Made by a program: the position numbers and the translations under genes. 64,000 nucleotides of DNA, from the NCBI RefSeq assembly GCF_001420595.1, contig NZ_LJIX01000006.1:2527058-2591057 (forward strand), written 5' to 3'. The stretch comes from Cytobacillus solani. Lineage in GTDB: Bacteria; Bacillota; Bacilli; Bacillales; Cytobacillaceae. This document shows, one piece after another, positions 17,933-26,408 of the stretch (its first letter is position 1; each line of letters starts with the position of its first letter). The notes under the pieces were generated by a model that did no database searches, was not told the origin of the DNA, and worked only from the letters and a program-made list of their open reading frames with translations.

Positions 17933-19480
17933 ATGAAACCAATTAAACTAAGTATAAAATTATTAATTTTGCTCTTGTTGAGCTTTGCCATGATCGGCAC
18001 ATATGTGGGCAGTTTGATATCAAGCCAAATAGTAAGTAAAAATACACTTGAAAAGAATTATCTAATTGAAAATCAATTTTATGCAAAAAAACTCGCTGAT
18101 ACAACGAATTTGCATTTTCGTGATATGTTTTCAAACTTAAGTGTAGAAGCAAGGGACGAAGATTATAAAACATTAGATTCAAAGTATATTTATAAAGATT
18201 TATATGATTTACTTCACTCAACAACCTATTTTAACAGCACATTATTTGTTGACCGCAACGGTATCCTTGTTGCATCTGTTCCGGATATTAATGTTGAAGG
18301 AACAAAGGTCAATTCAATTGGTACTCAAGAGGCTCTAACGAGAAAAAAGCATACAGTTTCTGACCCATACGTAGGAATTAATGAAAAATTAGTTATTCTA
18401 ATATCTGTTCCTGTTTTTAATGATGTTGGTACATATATTGGCTTTATTGCTGGTACGATTAATCTGCATGAAGAAAATAGCCTAAAGGCAATTCTTGGGC
18501 AGCACCCAAAGCATCAAAACGATTCATATGTTTATGTCGTTGATTCAAAGGGAAATATCATCTTTCATCCTAATATTAATAGAATTAATGACAATGTAAA
18601 AGAAAATGAAGTGGTTAAAGAATTAATAAAAAGAAACAGTGGCAGTAGGGTTGTTATTAATACTTTGGGAGAAAAAATGTTGGCGGGCTATGCAACAGTG
18701 AATTCAAATGGCTGGGGAATTGTTTCTCAAACCTCACAGAAAGCCGTAAATAAACCAACGTATGAACTAGGAAAACAAATTAGCCTCTATACGATTCCAT
18801 TTATGATTTTTGTATTCGTTTTGACTATCTATATGTTAATCAAAATTGTTAATCCAATTAGGGATTTAGCAATATATGCTCGTCAAGTTACAAAAAACAA
18901 ACCAGTACCAACAGAAATAATCCCAGAATGGTACTTTGAAATAAGAGAATTGAAACGGACTCTTCTAATTGCTATCGACTTTTACCAGAAAAAACTGCAT
19001 TTTGCAGAAAGCGAATCAAAACGAGATCATCTAACAGGTCTTTATAATCGCCGTGCACTGGAAAAATTAGCTCTAAACTCAGATTCATATTCCATTATCC
19101 TCTTCGATATTGATCGATTTAAATTAATAAATGATCAGTATGGTCATCTTAAAGGCGATGAAGTCATTCAATACATTGCAAAATTAATCACAGAGGTTAC
19201 TATTGAAACGGACCTTTGTTTCCGTTGGGGCGGAGAAGAATTCCTCATTATCCTTCCTGACGTTGATTTAGCTAAAGCGTTATTAATTGCAGAGCGTTTA
19301 AGAAAAACGTTAGATACGACAATCAGTCCGACTGGAAAACCAGTAACTGTTTCTATCGGTGTAGGTCATCTTCCAGAGTCCACTGACAATTTCTCTGAAC
19401 TTCTGGACATGACAGATCAAGCATTATATAAAGCAAAGCAAGAAGGAAGAAATAAAGTTATTGCTGCAAATAAGAATTAA
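17933..19480 (+). CDS. Membrane diguanylate cyclase with double-cache sensor and GGDEF domain
   Basis: Makes cyclic di-GMP from GTP in response to an extracellular signal. The order is a first membrane helix, a periplasmic-side dCache sensor of about 250 residues (LFVDRNGILVASVPD, later VYVVDSKGNIIFHPN), a second membrane helix near residue 300, a linker, then GGDEF. The active loop RWGGEEF is intact (433-437 in this numbering), as are DHLTGLYNRRAL and the metal-binding FDIDRFKLIND. The RxxD product-inhibition site is missing: the equivalent positions read IETD. The start is the ATG at 17933 after GGGGAAA. It is followed by a terminator and stands alone. Confidence 0.9.
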   Translation: MKPIKLSIKLLILLLLSFAMIGTYVGSLISSQIVSKNTLEKNYLIENQFYAKKLADTTNLHFRDMFSNLSVEARDEDYKTLDSKYIYKDLYDLLHSTTYFNSTLFVDRNGILVASVPDINVEGTKVNSIGTQEALTRKKHTVSDPYVGINEKLVILISVPVFNDVGTYIGFIAGTINLHEENSLKAILGQHPKHQNDSYVYVVDSKGNIIFHPNINRINDNVKENEVVKELIKRNSGSRVVINTLGEKMLAGYATVNSNGWGIVSQTSQKAVNKPTYELGKQISLYTIPFMIFVFVLTIYMLIKIVNPIRDLAIYARQVTKNKPVPTEIIPEWYFEIRELKRTLLIAIDFYQKKLHFAESESKRDHLTGLYNRRALEKLALNSDSYSIILFDIDRFKLINDQYGHLKGDEVIQYIAKLITEVTIETDLCFRWGGEEFLIILPDVDLAKALLIAERLRKTLDTTISPTGKPVTVSIGVGHLPESTDNFSELLDMTDQALYKAKQEGRNKVIAANKN

Positions 19481-19483
19481 TTA

Positions 19484-19525
19484 AAACCCTGTCCTAATCT
19501 TTAACAAAGGACAGGGTTTATTGAT
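19484..19525 (+). terminator. Terminator after the diguanylate cyclase gene
   Basis: AAACCCTGTCC pairs with GGACAGGGTTT across a 14-base loop, starting four bases past the stop codon, followed by ATTG with a weak T run. Confidence 0.8.
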
Positions 19526-19577
19526 AGTCTAGGAAATTATAAAATCGAATGTTGTGGATAACTTTGGAGAGAGGAAA

Positions 19578-19729
19578 TTGTCTAGCTCCAGCGCCTATCG
19601 CCTATCAAACTTCAGATCTCCTCCCTACGATAAGTCAACATCGGTTCGCTCACTCATCGTGTTTCCTTTATCTCAGTCGAAGCCCTTCCAGTTTGTACGG
19701 CGATGATCAAGGAGCTTGCGCTTTTCTTA
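19578..19729 (+). repeat. Bacillus-type structured intergenic repeat (about 150 bp)
   Basis: The segment begins TGTCTAGCTCCAGCGCCTA and ends AAGGAGCTTGCGCTTTTC. These are end sequences I recognise from a dispersed, non-coding repeat common in Bacillus and relatives. The ends pair (AGCTCC with GGAGCT), so the transcript can fold into a closed structure. The composition is more GC-rich than its flanks. Open frames crossing it are incidental. Copy number and function cannot be judged from this window. Confidence 0.65.
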
Positions 19730-19798
19730 TTGCTATTCCGCAAGTTTGGAAAAGAAATAACCATTTTTCCCCTCTATGATAATTGTAAGGAGGAAGAA

Positions 19799-21034
19799 AT
19801 GATGAAACAGTTATTTATGAAAAATCCATATTACGTTTATATCCATACTTGCTTTTTATCCCAGCTTTTCTTTACTTATATTTTCACTGTAAATTTGTTG
19901 TATCATGTACAAATTGTCAATCTTAACCCACTTGAACTTGTTTTGATTGGAACTGTCCTGGAACTTTCTGTTTTTATTTTTGAAATTCCTACTGGGATCG
20001 TATCTGATATGAAGAGCAGAAAACTTTCTATTATTATTGGATACTTTTTAATCGGATTCGGATTTCTGCTTGAAGGATTGTTTCCTTTCTTCTTAGCAGT
20101 GATTTTTTCTCAAATATTATGGGGGATCGGTTATACATTCACGAGTGGATCATTACAAGCATGGGTGAGTGATGAAGTTGGCGAAGAACTTGCGGCTGGT
20201 GCATTTATTAATGGAGCAAAAGCTGGCAACCTTGGTCAAGTGATTGCGATTCCTCTAAGTATCTTTACTGGAATATTTATGCTGAACCTCCCTATCATAA
20301 TTGGCGGACTTTGTATGCTGGGTCTAGCAGTTTATTTAATGATCTATATGAAAGAAGAAAAGTTCGTACCATTGAGGATAGAAGGTCAATCATCTGTATG
20401 GAAGAATATGAAGATGAATGTAAGCAAAATTGCTATATACTCTAAGGCAAACCGCTTGATGCGACTACTTTTTCTCATTGCATTGTTTTTTGGGTTTTAT
20501 AGTGAGGGCTTTGATCGTTTATGGTTATCACATTTCTTAGAAGCATCTAAACTCTCCTTTTTCTCTGAGAGAAGCATTGTACTTGTAACTGGAGGGATTC
20601 AATTTTTAGTTGTTGTTGGCTCTTTTTTTGTATTGCATATAATTAATCGCAGCTCTATTCATCAGCACCTGAAGTTAATCTATATCTCTTTATTTATTGG
20701 AAGCTTCCTTATTATTTGTTCATTAATTGGCTTTTCATACTCGACGTCATTAATCACTTTGCTTATATTTTATGTGATTGTTCAAATGGCAAGACAGATC
20801 ATGCAGCCGCTGGAAGAAATATGGCTTAATACAATCATTCCTGAATCATCTGTCCGTGCAACCTTTTTCTCAATGAAAGGGCAAGTAGATGCGATTGGTC
20901 AAATTAGTGGAGGTCCAATCATTGGGGGAATCGCTTCAATATTTTCAATCAAAACGGCTATCCTTATTAGTGCAATCCTCTTATCTCCTGTTTTGTTCTT
21001 ACTAAAAAAAGCATTAAAAATTTCAAGAGGGTGA
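19799..21034 (+). CDS. MFS transporter
   Basis: A 411-residue major facilitator with about 12 membrane helices. The segment IGTVLELSVFIFEIPTGIVS with DMKSRKLSIIIGYFLIGFGF is the family A-motif region between helices 2 and 3 and fits drug/proton antiporters of the tetracycline/macrolide type. The substrate is unknown. The start is the ATG at 19799, directly after TAAGGAGGAAGAA, so the open frame further upstream, inside the repeat, is not coding. The gene is convergent with the AraC-type regulator gene; a shared hairpin covers its stop codon. Confidence 0.8.
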   Translation: MMKQLFMKNPYYVYIHTCFLSQLFFTYIFTVNLLYHVQIVNLNPLELVLIGTVLELSVFIFEIPTGIVSDMKSRKLSIIIGYFLIGFGFLLEGLFPFFLAVIFSQILWGIGYTFTSGSLQAWVSDEVGEELAAGAFINGAKAGNLGQVIAIPLSIFTGIFMLNLPIIIGGLCMLGLAVYLMIYMKEEKFVPLRIEGQSSVWKNMKMNVSKIAIYSKANRLMRLLFLIALFFGFYSEGFDRLWLSHFLEASKLSFFSERSIVLVTGGIQFLVVVGSFFVLHIINRSSIHQHLKLIYISLFIGSFLIICSLIGFSYSTSLITLLIFYVIVQMARQIMQPLEEIWLNTIIPESSVRATFFSMKGQVDAIGQISGGPIIGGIASIFSIKTAILISAILLSPVLFLLKKALKISRG

Positions 21035-21056
21035 GTAGTCACCCTCCTTTTCTTTT
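21027..21056. terminator. Shared terminator of convergent genes
   Basis: GAGGGTGA pairs with TCACCCTC around GTAG, followed by CTTTTCTTTTC on the plus strand. It overlaps the stop codon of the MFS gene and the end of the convergent regulator gene. Confidence 0.82.
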
Positions 21057-21953
21057 CACTGGGAGATGTATTTCCATAAAAATTTTCTCATGCTCCCAAT
21101 GATGACAATATTCATCATAGTATTCAAAATCATAGCTGTTTTCGTCTACTTCATAGCCTGAATGCGGGAGCCAGTCTTCAATAATATAGCGCCAAGTCCC
21201 TTTAATAGAAGAAACAAACTGATCTTCTTCCACCAATGGGGTTCTAAAAACAGCATATGTGGCTGCAGGAATCTCCCATTTAACCATTTCTAGCGGAATT
21301 TCAGTAATATGATCATAGTCTACTGCAAAGAGAAACGTAAAATGATTTTCAAATATATCATGACTAATATTAAAGCAATACTCTCCATGCTTTTTGGGGT
21401 TGAGTAATTTATATAGATCTGTCTCTACTGAGCCATCGTTAAATCCACCATCTTCCCAGAAAGCAGGTGCATCTCTTGTGAATGAAATATTGCCCGCTTG
21501 GATTTCAAACATTTTTCCAGCCACCCAAAAGGCATTTCTAGAAATCAATTTTGGCTGGAGTATTATCCCTCCAACCTCCTTTTGCTGTAATTTCTTTAAA
21601 TCTAGCCTGTTCGGGCGAGATACTGGACAATGAAGTTTATAAAGACTCGGAGGACATCCAAAACATCTCTTAAACGCTTTTGTAAATCCAGCATGTGTAT
21701 GAAAGCCATACTCCATGGCAATTTCAATTATTTTCTTTTCATTTGCAAGTTCAAATAAGGCATATTGCAGCTTTCTTCTTAAAACATATTCCATGATAGA
21801 AAAGCCAATATGCCTATTAAATAATCGATAAAAATGATATGGAGAATATCCAGCGAGATTAGCTAAGTCCTTTGGATAAATCTCTTCTTTTATATGTTCA
21901 TCTATGTAATCTATGACTTTTTGCAGGATTTGAATTTGCTGCACATATTTCAT
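21039..21953 (-). CDS. AraC-family regulator with GyrI-like effector domain
   Basis: A 304-residue transcription regulator. Residues 1-105 form two helix-turn-helix motifs (YPKDLANLAGYSPYHFYRLF and KIIEIAMEYGFHTHAGFTKA, then FKRCFGCPPSLYK). Residues from about 130 onward form a GyrI-like/Bac_rh_bind ligand-binding domain, as in Rob- and BmrR-type multidrug sensors. AAGAGG touches the ATG at 21953 but lies nine bases from a GTG three codons on, so the start may be 21944. It lies four bases downstream of fetB on the same strand and may be its operon partner or a regulator of drug export. Confidence 0.86.
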   Translation of the reverse strand: MKYVQQIQILQKVIDYIDEHIKEEIYPKDLANLAGYSPYHFYRLFNRHIGFSIMEYVLRRKLQYALFELANEKKIIEIAMEYGFHTHAGFTKAFKRCFGCPPSLYKLHCPVSRPNRLDLKKLQQKEVGGIILQPKLISRNAFWVAGKMFEIQAGNISFTRDAPAFWEDGGFNDGSVETDLYKLLNPKKHGEYCFNISHDIFENHFTFLFAVDYDHITEIPLEMVKWEIPAATYAVFRTPLVEEDQFVSSIKGTWRYIIEDWLPHSGYEVDENSYDFEYYDEYCHHWEHEKIFMEIHLPVKRKGG

Positions 21954-21957
21954 CCTC

Positions 21958-22677
21958 TTATAATGTAATACTTGTATCCTGTTGGACAGAGACTTCCTTC
22001 ATAATATATTTATAATTTAGTAAACAGACGATTATCGCTGCCAAAGAGGATACAACTAATAAGGTAAAAATAATGAAAATCTGATATTTTACGGAACCGA
22101 AAGGATCTGCACCGGCAAGAATCATGCCAGTCATTGTTCCTGGTATTTGAATCAAACCTACCGTTTTTAACATATCAACTGTCGGTATCATTGCAATTTT
22201 AATAGCATTCTTTTTCAAAAATTCTTCTTCCATTTCTGGATTGTTTTTCATTGCTTCTAAAACAACTGCGCCAGCAATCATCGCATTTCCAATAAACATT
22301 CCACCTACTGGAATGAGATACTGCGCTTCAAGCGGGATAATTTCAAAAACTAGCCAAATACAAATACAGAGAAGGACAGACAGTGCAATTCCAACAAGTA
22401 AAATAAAAAAAGACTTCTTCCTGTCCATTCCTCTTTTCGATGCATTTAATGAAGCAATTATCATCATTAGAAAAATATAGCCAAATACGACGAAAACATT
22501 TTCTAAACTAAACAAAAAAGAAATAAAAAATCCTAATAATAATAATTGAATAAATCCTCTAATAGAAGAATAGAGGATATCCTTGCCCATTCCTAACTTT
22601 TGATTCATCGAAATAATAATCGGGACAAACACAAATAAAAGAATAATAAATAATGCGAGATTGCTAATTTCTTGCAT
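21958..22677 (-). CDS. fetB: FetB/UPF0014 family membrane permease
   Basis: A 239-residue protein with about seven membrane helices. The signatures LIPVGGMFIGNAMIAGAVVL and LIQIPGTMTGMILAGADPFG are characteristic of UPF0014/FetB. FetB acts with the ATPase FetA as an iron exporter in Escherichia coli and affects oxidative stress. No FetA-like ATPase gene is adjacent here, so the ATPase must lie elsewhere or the protein acts differently. GGGAGG ribosome site. The AraC-type gene follows after four bases. Confidence 0.82.
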   Translation of the reverse strand: MQEISNLALFIILLFVFVPIIISMNQKLGMGKDILYSSIRGFIQLLLLGFFISFLFSLENVFVVFGYIFLMMIIASLNASKRGMDRKKSFFILLVGIALSVLLCICIWLVFEIIPLEAQYLIPVGGMFIGNAMIAGAVVLEAMKNNPEMEEEFLKKNAIKIAMIPTVDMLKTVGLIQIPGTMTGMILAGADPFGSVKYQIFIIFTLLVVSSLAAIIVCLLNYKYIMKEVSVQQDTSITL

Positions 22678-22774
22678 GAATAAAACCTCCCATTATTCAT
22701 TTTAGGCTTTTCTTTGGAGAAATCTACTATTTTTTAATTGTTATTGAAATTAAAAAGAACATATCAAATGCCCT

Positions 22775-23899
22775 TTATAAATGTGCCAGTTCCGATTTAA
22801 TAAGTTTTCGAAATTCTGAATCCTTTAGAAACTTCAGCTGAAACTCATTCATCACGCAAGATAGTTTTGTTTGCTCTATTAACGTTAAATCATTGGCGAA
22901 AAAGGCTAACTCGGTTTGATTCCCATCCTTATCAGTCGCATACATCGCCATTGTAAAAACAAATGCGGTAGACCCCCCTTTTTGCCCAGCGTGTTGGAGC
23001 CATTCACGATTGATAGGATTTCTCATTAATTGCTCCATGATTGGATCAAGATGTTCATGAACATTCTTATGAAAAAACTCCTTGCTATTCAATTTCCTCA
23101 TAATTGATGCATAGGCTTCTGTCGTTGAACGTGTTAAACGGTCTGACCAGATTTTTTGAAAATCCATATTCATCACTTTAATTAATTGTTGTTTCTCTTG
23201 GGAAGTTAGCGGCTGGCTGAGATTGTGTTTGTGAATAGCAATCGCCCAATTTCGATAGTCATTCAAGTCCATCTGTTTGAGCTCCTGCAACGTCTCTATT
23301 TTTGATAATTTCTTTTCCGTCATCAGCCTTGAAGGAATAAAAAGTGCACTAACAATCGGATATAGAGGCTCATGATTTGTTATTCCTAGGCTTTCAGCCA
23401 CTCGATTGATATTTTCTAAGCCCAGTATCTGCATCAAATAATCAGTATTCGCATTCGAGCTGAAATCGATCATTCCCTTCGCAACCTCGCTTAAAGGTAC
23501 ATGATCGATATCTTTTTCACTCCTCCATTTTGAAAGCCACGCCTTATGGGCACCTCCATCTGTTTTTGGAACATAATATGCGTCTAATTCTTGTAAACTT
23601 ACCTCTTTCTTCGGATCCACTCGACCTTCTGCCACTTGCTGCGCATATTCAATTGCGACAATGATTTTTACTGTACTTGCTAAAGGAAGCAGCTTTTTTT
23701 CGTTAATTTCTACCCACTTCTCATTATTGTGATGAATCGATAACGAAATATTGTTATCCTTTGCTTTTTCCTTGAAAAGATCAATTATATATTCCGGGTT
23801 CGTTCCTTTTATTTCTTTTTTATATTTGAGAATCCCAATACCTATCACGATTCCAAATAAAGCGACTATTCCAATAATCAACCAAAATAATATTTTCAA
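22775..23899 (-). CDS. Membrane-anchored serine hydrolase, class A beta-lactamase-like
   Basis: A 374-residue protein with an N-terminal membrane anchor (ILFWLIIGIVALFGIVIGIG) and an extracellular penicillin-binding/beta-lactamase-like domain. The SxxK motif is LASTVK with Ser75 and Lys78. A DFSSNANTDYL segment supplies the SxN-like motif, and KGGSTAFVF stands for KTG. The set suggests an active serine hydrolase, either a DD-peptidase-like enzyme or a diverged beta-lactamase. The substrate is not determined. The start is a TTG with GGAGGAG upstream. Monocistronic; upstream is the divergent sigma operon. Confidence 0.8.
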   Translation of the reverse strand: MKILFWLIIGIVALFGIVIGIGILKYKKEIKGTNPEYIIDLFKEKAKDNNISLSIHHNNEKWVEINEKKLLPLASTVKIIVAIEYAQQVAEGRVDPKKEVSLQELDAYYVPKTDGGAHKAWLSKWRSEKDIDHVPLSEVAKGMIDFSSNANTDYLMQILGLENINRVAESLGITNHEPLYPIVSALFIPSRLMTEKKLSKIETLQELKQMDLNDYRNWAIAIHKHNLSQPLTSQEKQQLIKVMNMDFQKIWSDRLTRSTTEAYASIMRKLNSKEFFHKNVHEHLDPIMEQLMRNPINREWLQHAGQKGGSTAFVFTMAMYATDKDGNQTELAFFANDLTLIEQTKLSCVMNEFQLKFLKDSEFRKLIKSELAHL

Positions 23900-24228
23900 G
23901 GTTTCTCCTCCGTCATTTCAGCCTATTATTTCTACGGAAAGAAAGTTGGAAAGTTTCAATGTAATTGGAGAAATTTCTTTAAATAGAAAAAAATAACTTT
24001 ATTGCGTGAAGAAAACATGGAGGAATTTTCCTAAATTAATGTATGGTTGAAAAGAGATCTATTATTACACTCGTATAACTTTCTTTTATATTTATTAGAG
24101 AAAATGATAAAAAGCCAAAACTATTCATTATCTTTATACGAATATATAAATGTAAGCTTACTCTTATATACTTCTAGAGGTAAAACGTTGCTTAACCTTA
24201 ACTATTTTCAGAAATTGAGTGGTGAAAG

Positions 24229-24786
24229 ATGGACCGAGACTTGAAGCTGATTAAACAGATACAGAAAAAAGGCAATGAAGCGGCAGCAAATGAGCTTGTA
24301 TCTCACTATTACCGCGAAATTTATCATTATGTTTTTAAACAGACACTTGATCAGGAACAATCACGTGATATAACGCAAGAAATTTTTATTAATATGCTCC
24401 AAGGGTTACATCAATTTGAAGGGAAGAGAGCATCTTTTCGAACATGGTTATATAAAATTGCTACTTATAAAATGGTGGATTATTTTCGTTCTAAGCATTA
24501 TAAGTTCCGAAATCTTTCAGATTCTCTCGATACTATTGAAATTGGAGAAAAGAAGGATTTTACAGAATCGCTTTTGTATAAAGAGGAATTTAGCGCTGTC
24601 ATGAAGATTATAAATGGGTTGGAAACATCCCATCAACAAATTTTTCGCTTAAAACTGTTTGGAGAGTACACTTTTCAGGAAATCGCTGCCTCCTTACAGA
24701 TTCCAGAATCTACAGTAAAAACGAAATATTATCGCAGTATAAAGTTTGTAAGAAAAGGAGTGAGGGACAATGGTGGACAAGCGTGA
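24229..24786 (+). CDS. ECF-type RNA polymerase sigma factor
   Basis: A 185-residue sigma-70 family factor. Region 2 is seen around QSRDITQEIFINMLQGLHQF and region 4 at TFQEIAASLQIPESTVKTKY. It leads a five-gene operon with an integral membrane protein and an ABC transporter, an arrangement reminiscent of the sigY/yxl operon of B. subtilis. A possible self-recognised promoter is TGAAAA (24048-24053) with CGTA (24072-24075), but the 18-base spacing is long for ECF sites, so this is weak. The stop overlaps the next gene by 17 bases. Confidence 0.86.
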   Translation: MDRDLKLIKQIQKKGNEAAANELVSHYYREIYHYVFKQTLDQEQSRDITQEIFINMLQGLHQFEGKRASFRTWLYKIATYKMVDYFRSKHYKFRNLSDSLDTIEIGEKKDFTESLLYKEEFSAVMKIINGLETSHQQIFRLKLFGEYTFQEIAASLQIPESTVKTKYYRSIKFVRKGVRDNGGQA

Positions 24787-25543
24787 TCAGCCCCCCTTTC
24801 CAGATGAGAAATTTGTTGAATGTGAAATTAACACAATTGTTGCCAAAGGAATGGTCAAACGAGATTCTTTAAAAAATCTCCTAAGCAGCATGTATAAGCA
24901 GATTGGGATTCGATTTATTATGAGGGATTATATAGTAATCATAACCGCTTTTGTCTTGATGGCATTCTTTATGTATGTTGTGACGACTAATGGACAGGAA
25001 AGATATAACACACATACTAATTATTACGGCATTATTATGCTTGTTTCACCAATTCTTTACATTGTACTTTCTATTTTCCCATTTATTCAGAACAAATTAA
25101 ATGGAACATTCGAAGTGGAAATGTCGTGTAAATATAATATATATCAAATTGCTGCTTTTCGTATGCTTATATTTAGCATTCTTTGTTTTCTATTAAACAC
25201 CGTTTGGATTATTTCAATGGCACTGAAATTTTCTAGTGTGCACTTTGTTCAGGCATTTTTGATATCGACCACCTCTTTGCTGTTATTTTCACTTTTGTTT
25301 ATCTATGTGCTTTCTATCATAAAAACACTAGCTGCAAAGATCGGGATCATATTCTGTTGGATAGGCATCAATCTATTACTAGTCATGCTTGATTCAGCTA
25401 TCTATTATCAGTTTCTCGTATCAGTGCCATGGTATTTATACGGAACGATTATTTGTCTGTCAACCTGCCTATACGTAAAAAAAATGAAAGAATTCATGCG
25501 TCACAATAAGATGAGAGGGGCGAACGGATATGTTAACGGTTAA
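24770..25543 (+). CDS. Integral membrane protein, candidate anti-sigma factor
   Basis: A 257-residue protein with a 45-residue cytoplasmic N-terminus (MVDKRDQPPFPDEKFVECEI) followed by six hydrophobic helices. It has no zinc-finger anti-sigma motif. Its position directly after the sigma gene, with a 17-base overlap and an AAAGGAG site inside the sigma coding sequence, makes an anti-sigma or signal-transducing role likely. This is inference from order only. It overlaps the ATPase gene by 14 bases. Confidence 0.65.
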   Translation: MVDKRDQPPFPDEKFVECEINTIVAKGMVKRDSLKNLLSSMYKQIGIRFIMRDYIVIITAFVLMAFFMYVVTTNGQERYNTHTNYYGIIMLVSPILYIVLSIFPFIQNKLNGTFEVEMSCKYNIYQIAAFRMLIFSILCFLLNTVWIISMALKFSSVHFVQAFLISTTSLLLFSLLFIYVLSIIKTLAAKIGIIFCWIGINLLLVMLDSAIYYQFLVSVPWYLYGTIICLSTCLYVKKMKEFMRHNKMRGANGYVNG

Positions 25544-26408
25544 TAATGTAAGTAAGAACTTTGGGAAGGATTCCGTTTTAGAAGATATTCAGCTTGAGTT
25601 TTCTAACGGAGTATACGGTTTATTAGCCCCAAATGGTGCAGGGAAAACAACATTAATTAAAATGCTCACAACCTTGCTATATCCAACAAAAGGCGAAATT
25701 CTATTTGAAGGTCAAAATATTTTTAGTATGGGAGAAAATTACCGAGATTTAATCGGCTATCTCCCGCAAGCCTTTGGTTATTACAAGAACTACAATCCTT
25801 ATCAATATTTACAATACCTAGCTGCATTAAAAGGAATTTCTAAACAAGCAGCAAATAATAAAATCCCAAAACTACTTAAGCTAGTTGCATTAGAAGATGC
25901 CATCAAAAAGAAAATGAGGACATTTTCGGGTGGAATGATTCAAAGAGTTGGGATTGCACAAGCAATGCTGAATGACCCAAAAATCTTAATTCTTGATGAA
26001 CCGACAGCAGGATTAGACCCAAAAGAACGCGTTCGGTTCAGAAATCTTTTGTCAGACTTGGCAAGAGACAGAATTGTCATTTTGTCCACGCATATCGTTT
26101 CAGATGTCGAGTCTATTGCCAATCAAATTATCATGATTAAGGATAAACAAGTCCTTGTTAAAGATAGTATTCAAGCCATTTGTCAAAAGCTTAATGGCAA
26201 AGTATTTGAAACAGAGATGGAATTTGGACAAGTTCAGCCATTTCGGGAACAATATTTATCTCTTTCTGAGCGTCAGGAAAATGGCAAAATGTTGATTCGT
26301 TATATTGCAGAAGAATGTTCTTCTCCAAATTGGAATCAAGTAAGTCCGACGTTAGAAGATGTCTTTCTATTTGAATATCAGGATCAAGTAATGGAGCAAC
26401 TGAAATGA
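25530..26408 (+). CDS. ABC transporter ATP-binding protein
   Basis: A 292-residue ATPase of the ABC-2/antibiotic export type. The Walker A reads APNGAGKTT at 33-41, with Ala replacing the first Gly; the signature is FSGGMIQRVGIAQ; Walker B is ILILDEPTAGLDP. The C-terminal 70 residues form the usual accessory extension. It supplies energy to the two permeases that follow; the four-base ATGA overlap with the first permease shows tight coupling. The Gly-to-Ala change occurs in some active members and does not by itself mean loss of function. Confidence 0.88.
   Translation: MLTVNNVSKNFGKDSVLEDIQLEFSNGVYGLLAPNGAGKTTLIKMLTTLLYPTKGEILFEGQNIFSMGENYRDLIGYLPQAFGYYKNYNPYQYLQYLAALKGISKQAANNKIPKLLKLVALEDAIKKKMRTFSGGMIQRVGIAQAMLNDPKILILDEPTAGLDPKERVRFRNLLSDLARDRIVILSTHIVSDVESIANQIIMIKDKQVLVKDSIQAICQKLNGKVFETEMEFGQVQPFREQYLSLSERQENGKMLIRYIAEECSSPNWNQVSPTLEDVFLFEYQDQVMEQLK

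Noticed and set aside
19549-19779. Open frame of 76 residues across the intergenic repeat
   Set aside because: It lies inside the structured repeat, has no ribosome site, and its translation has no protein-like pattern.
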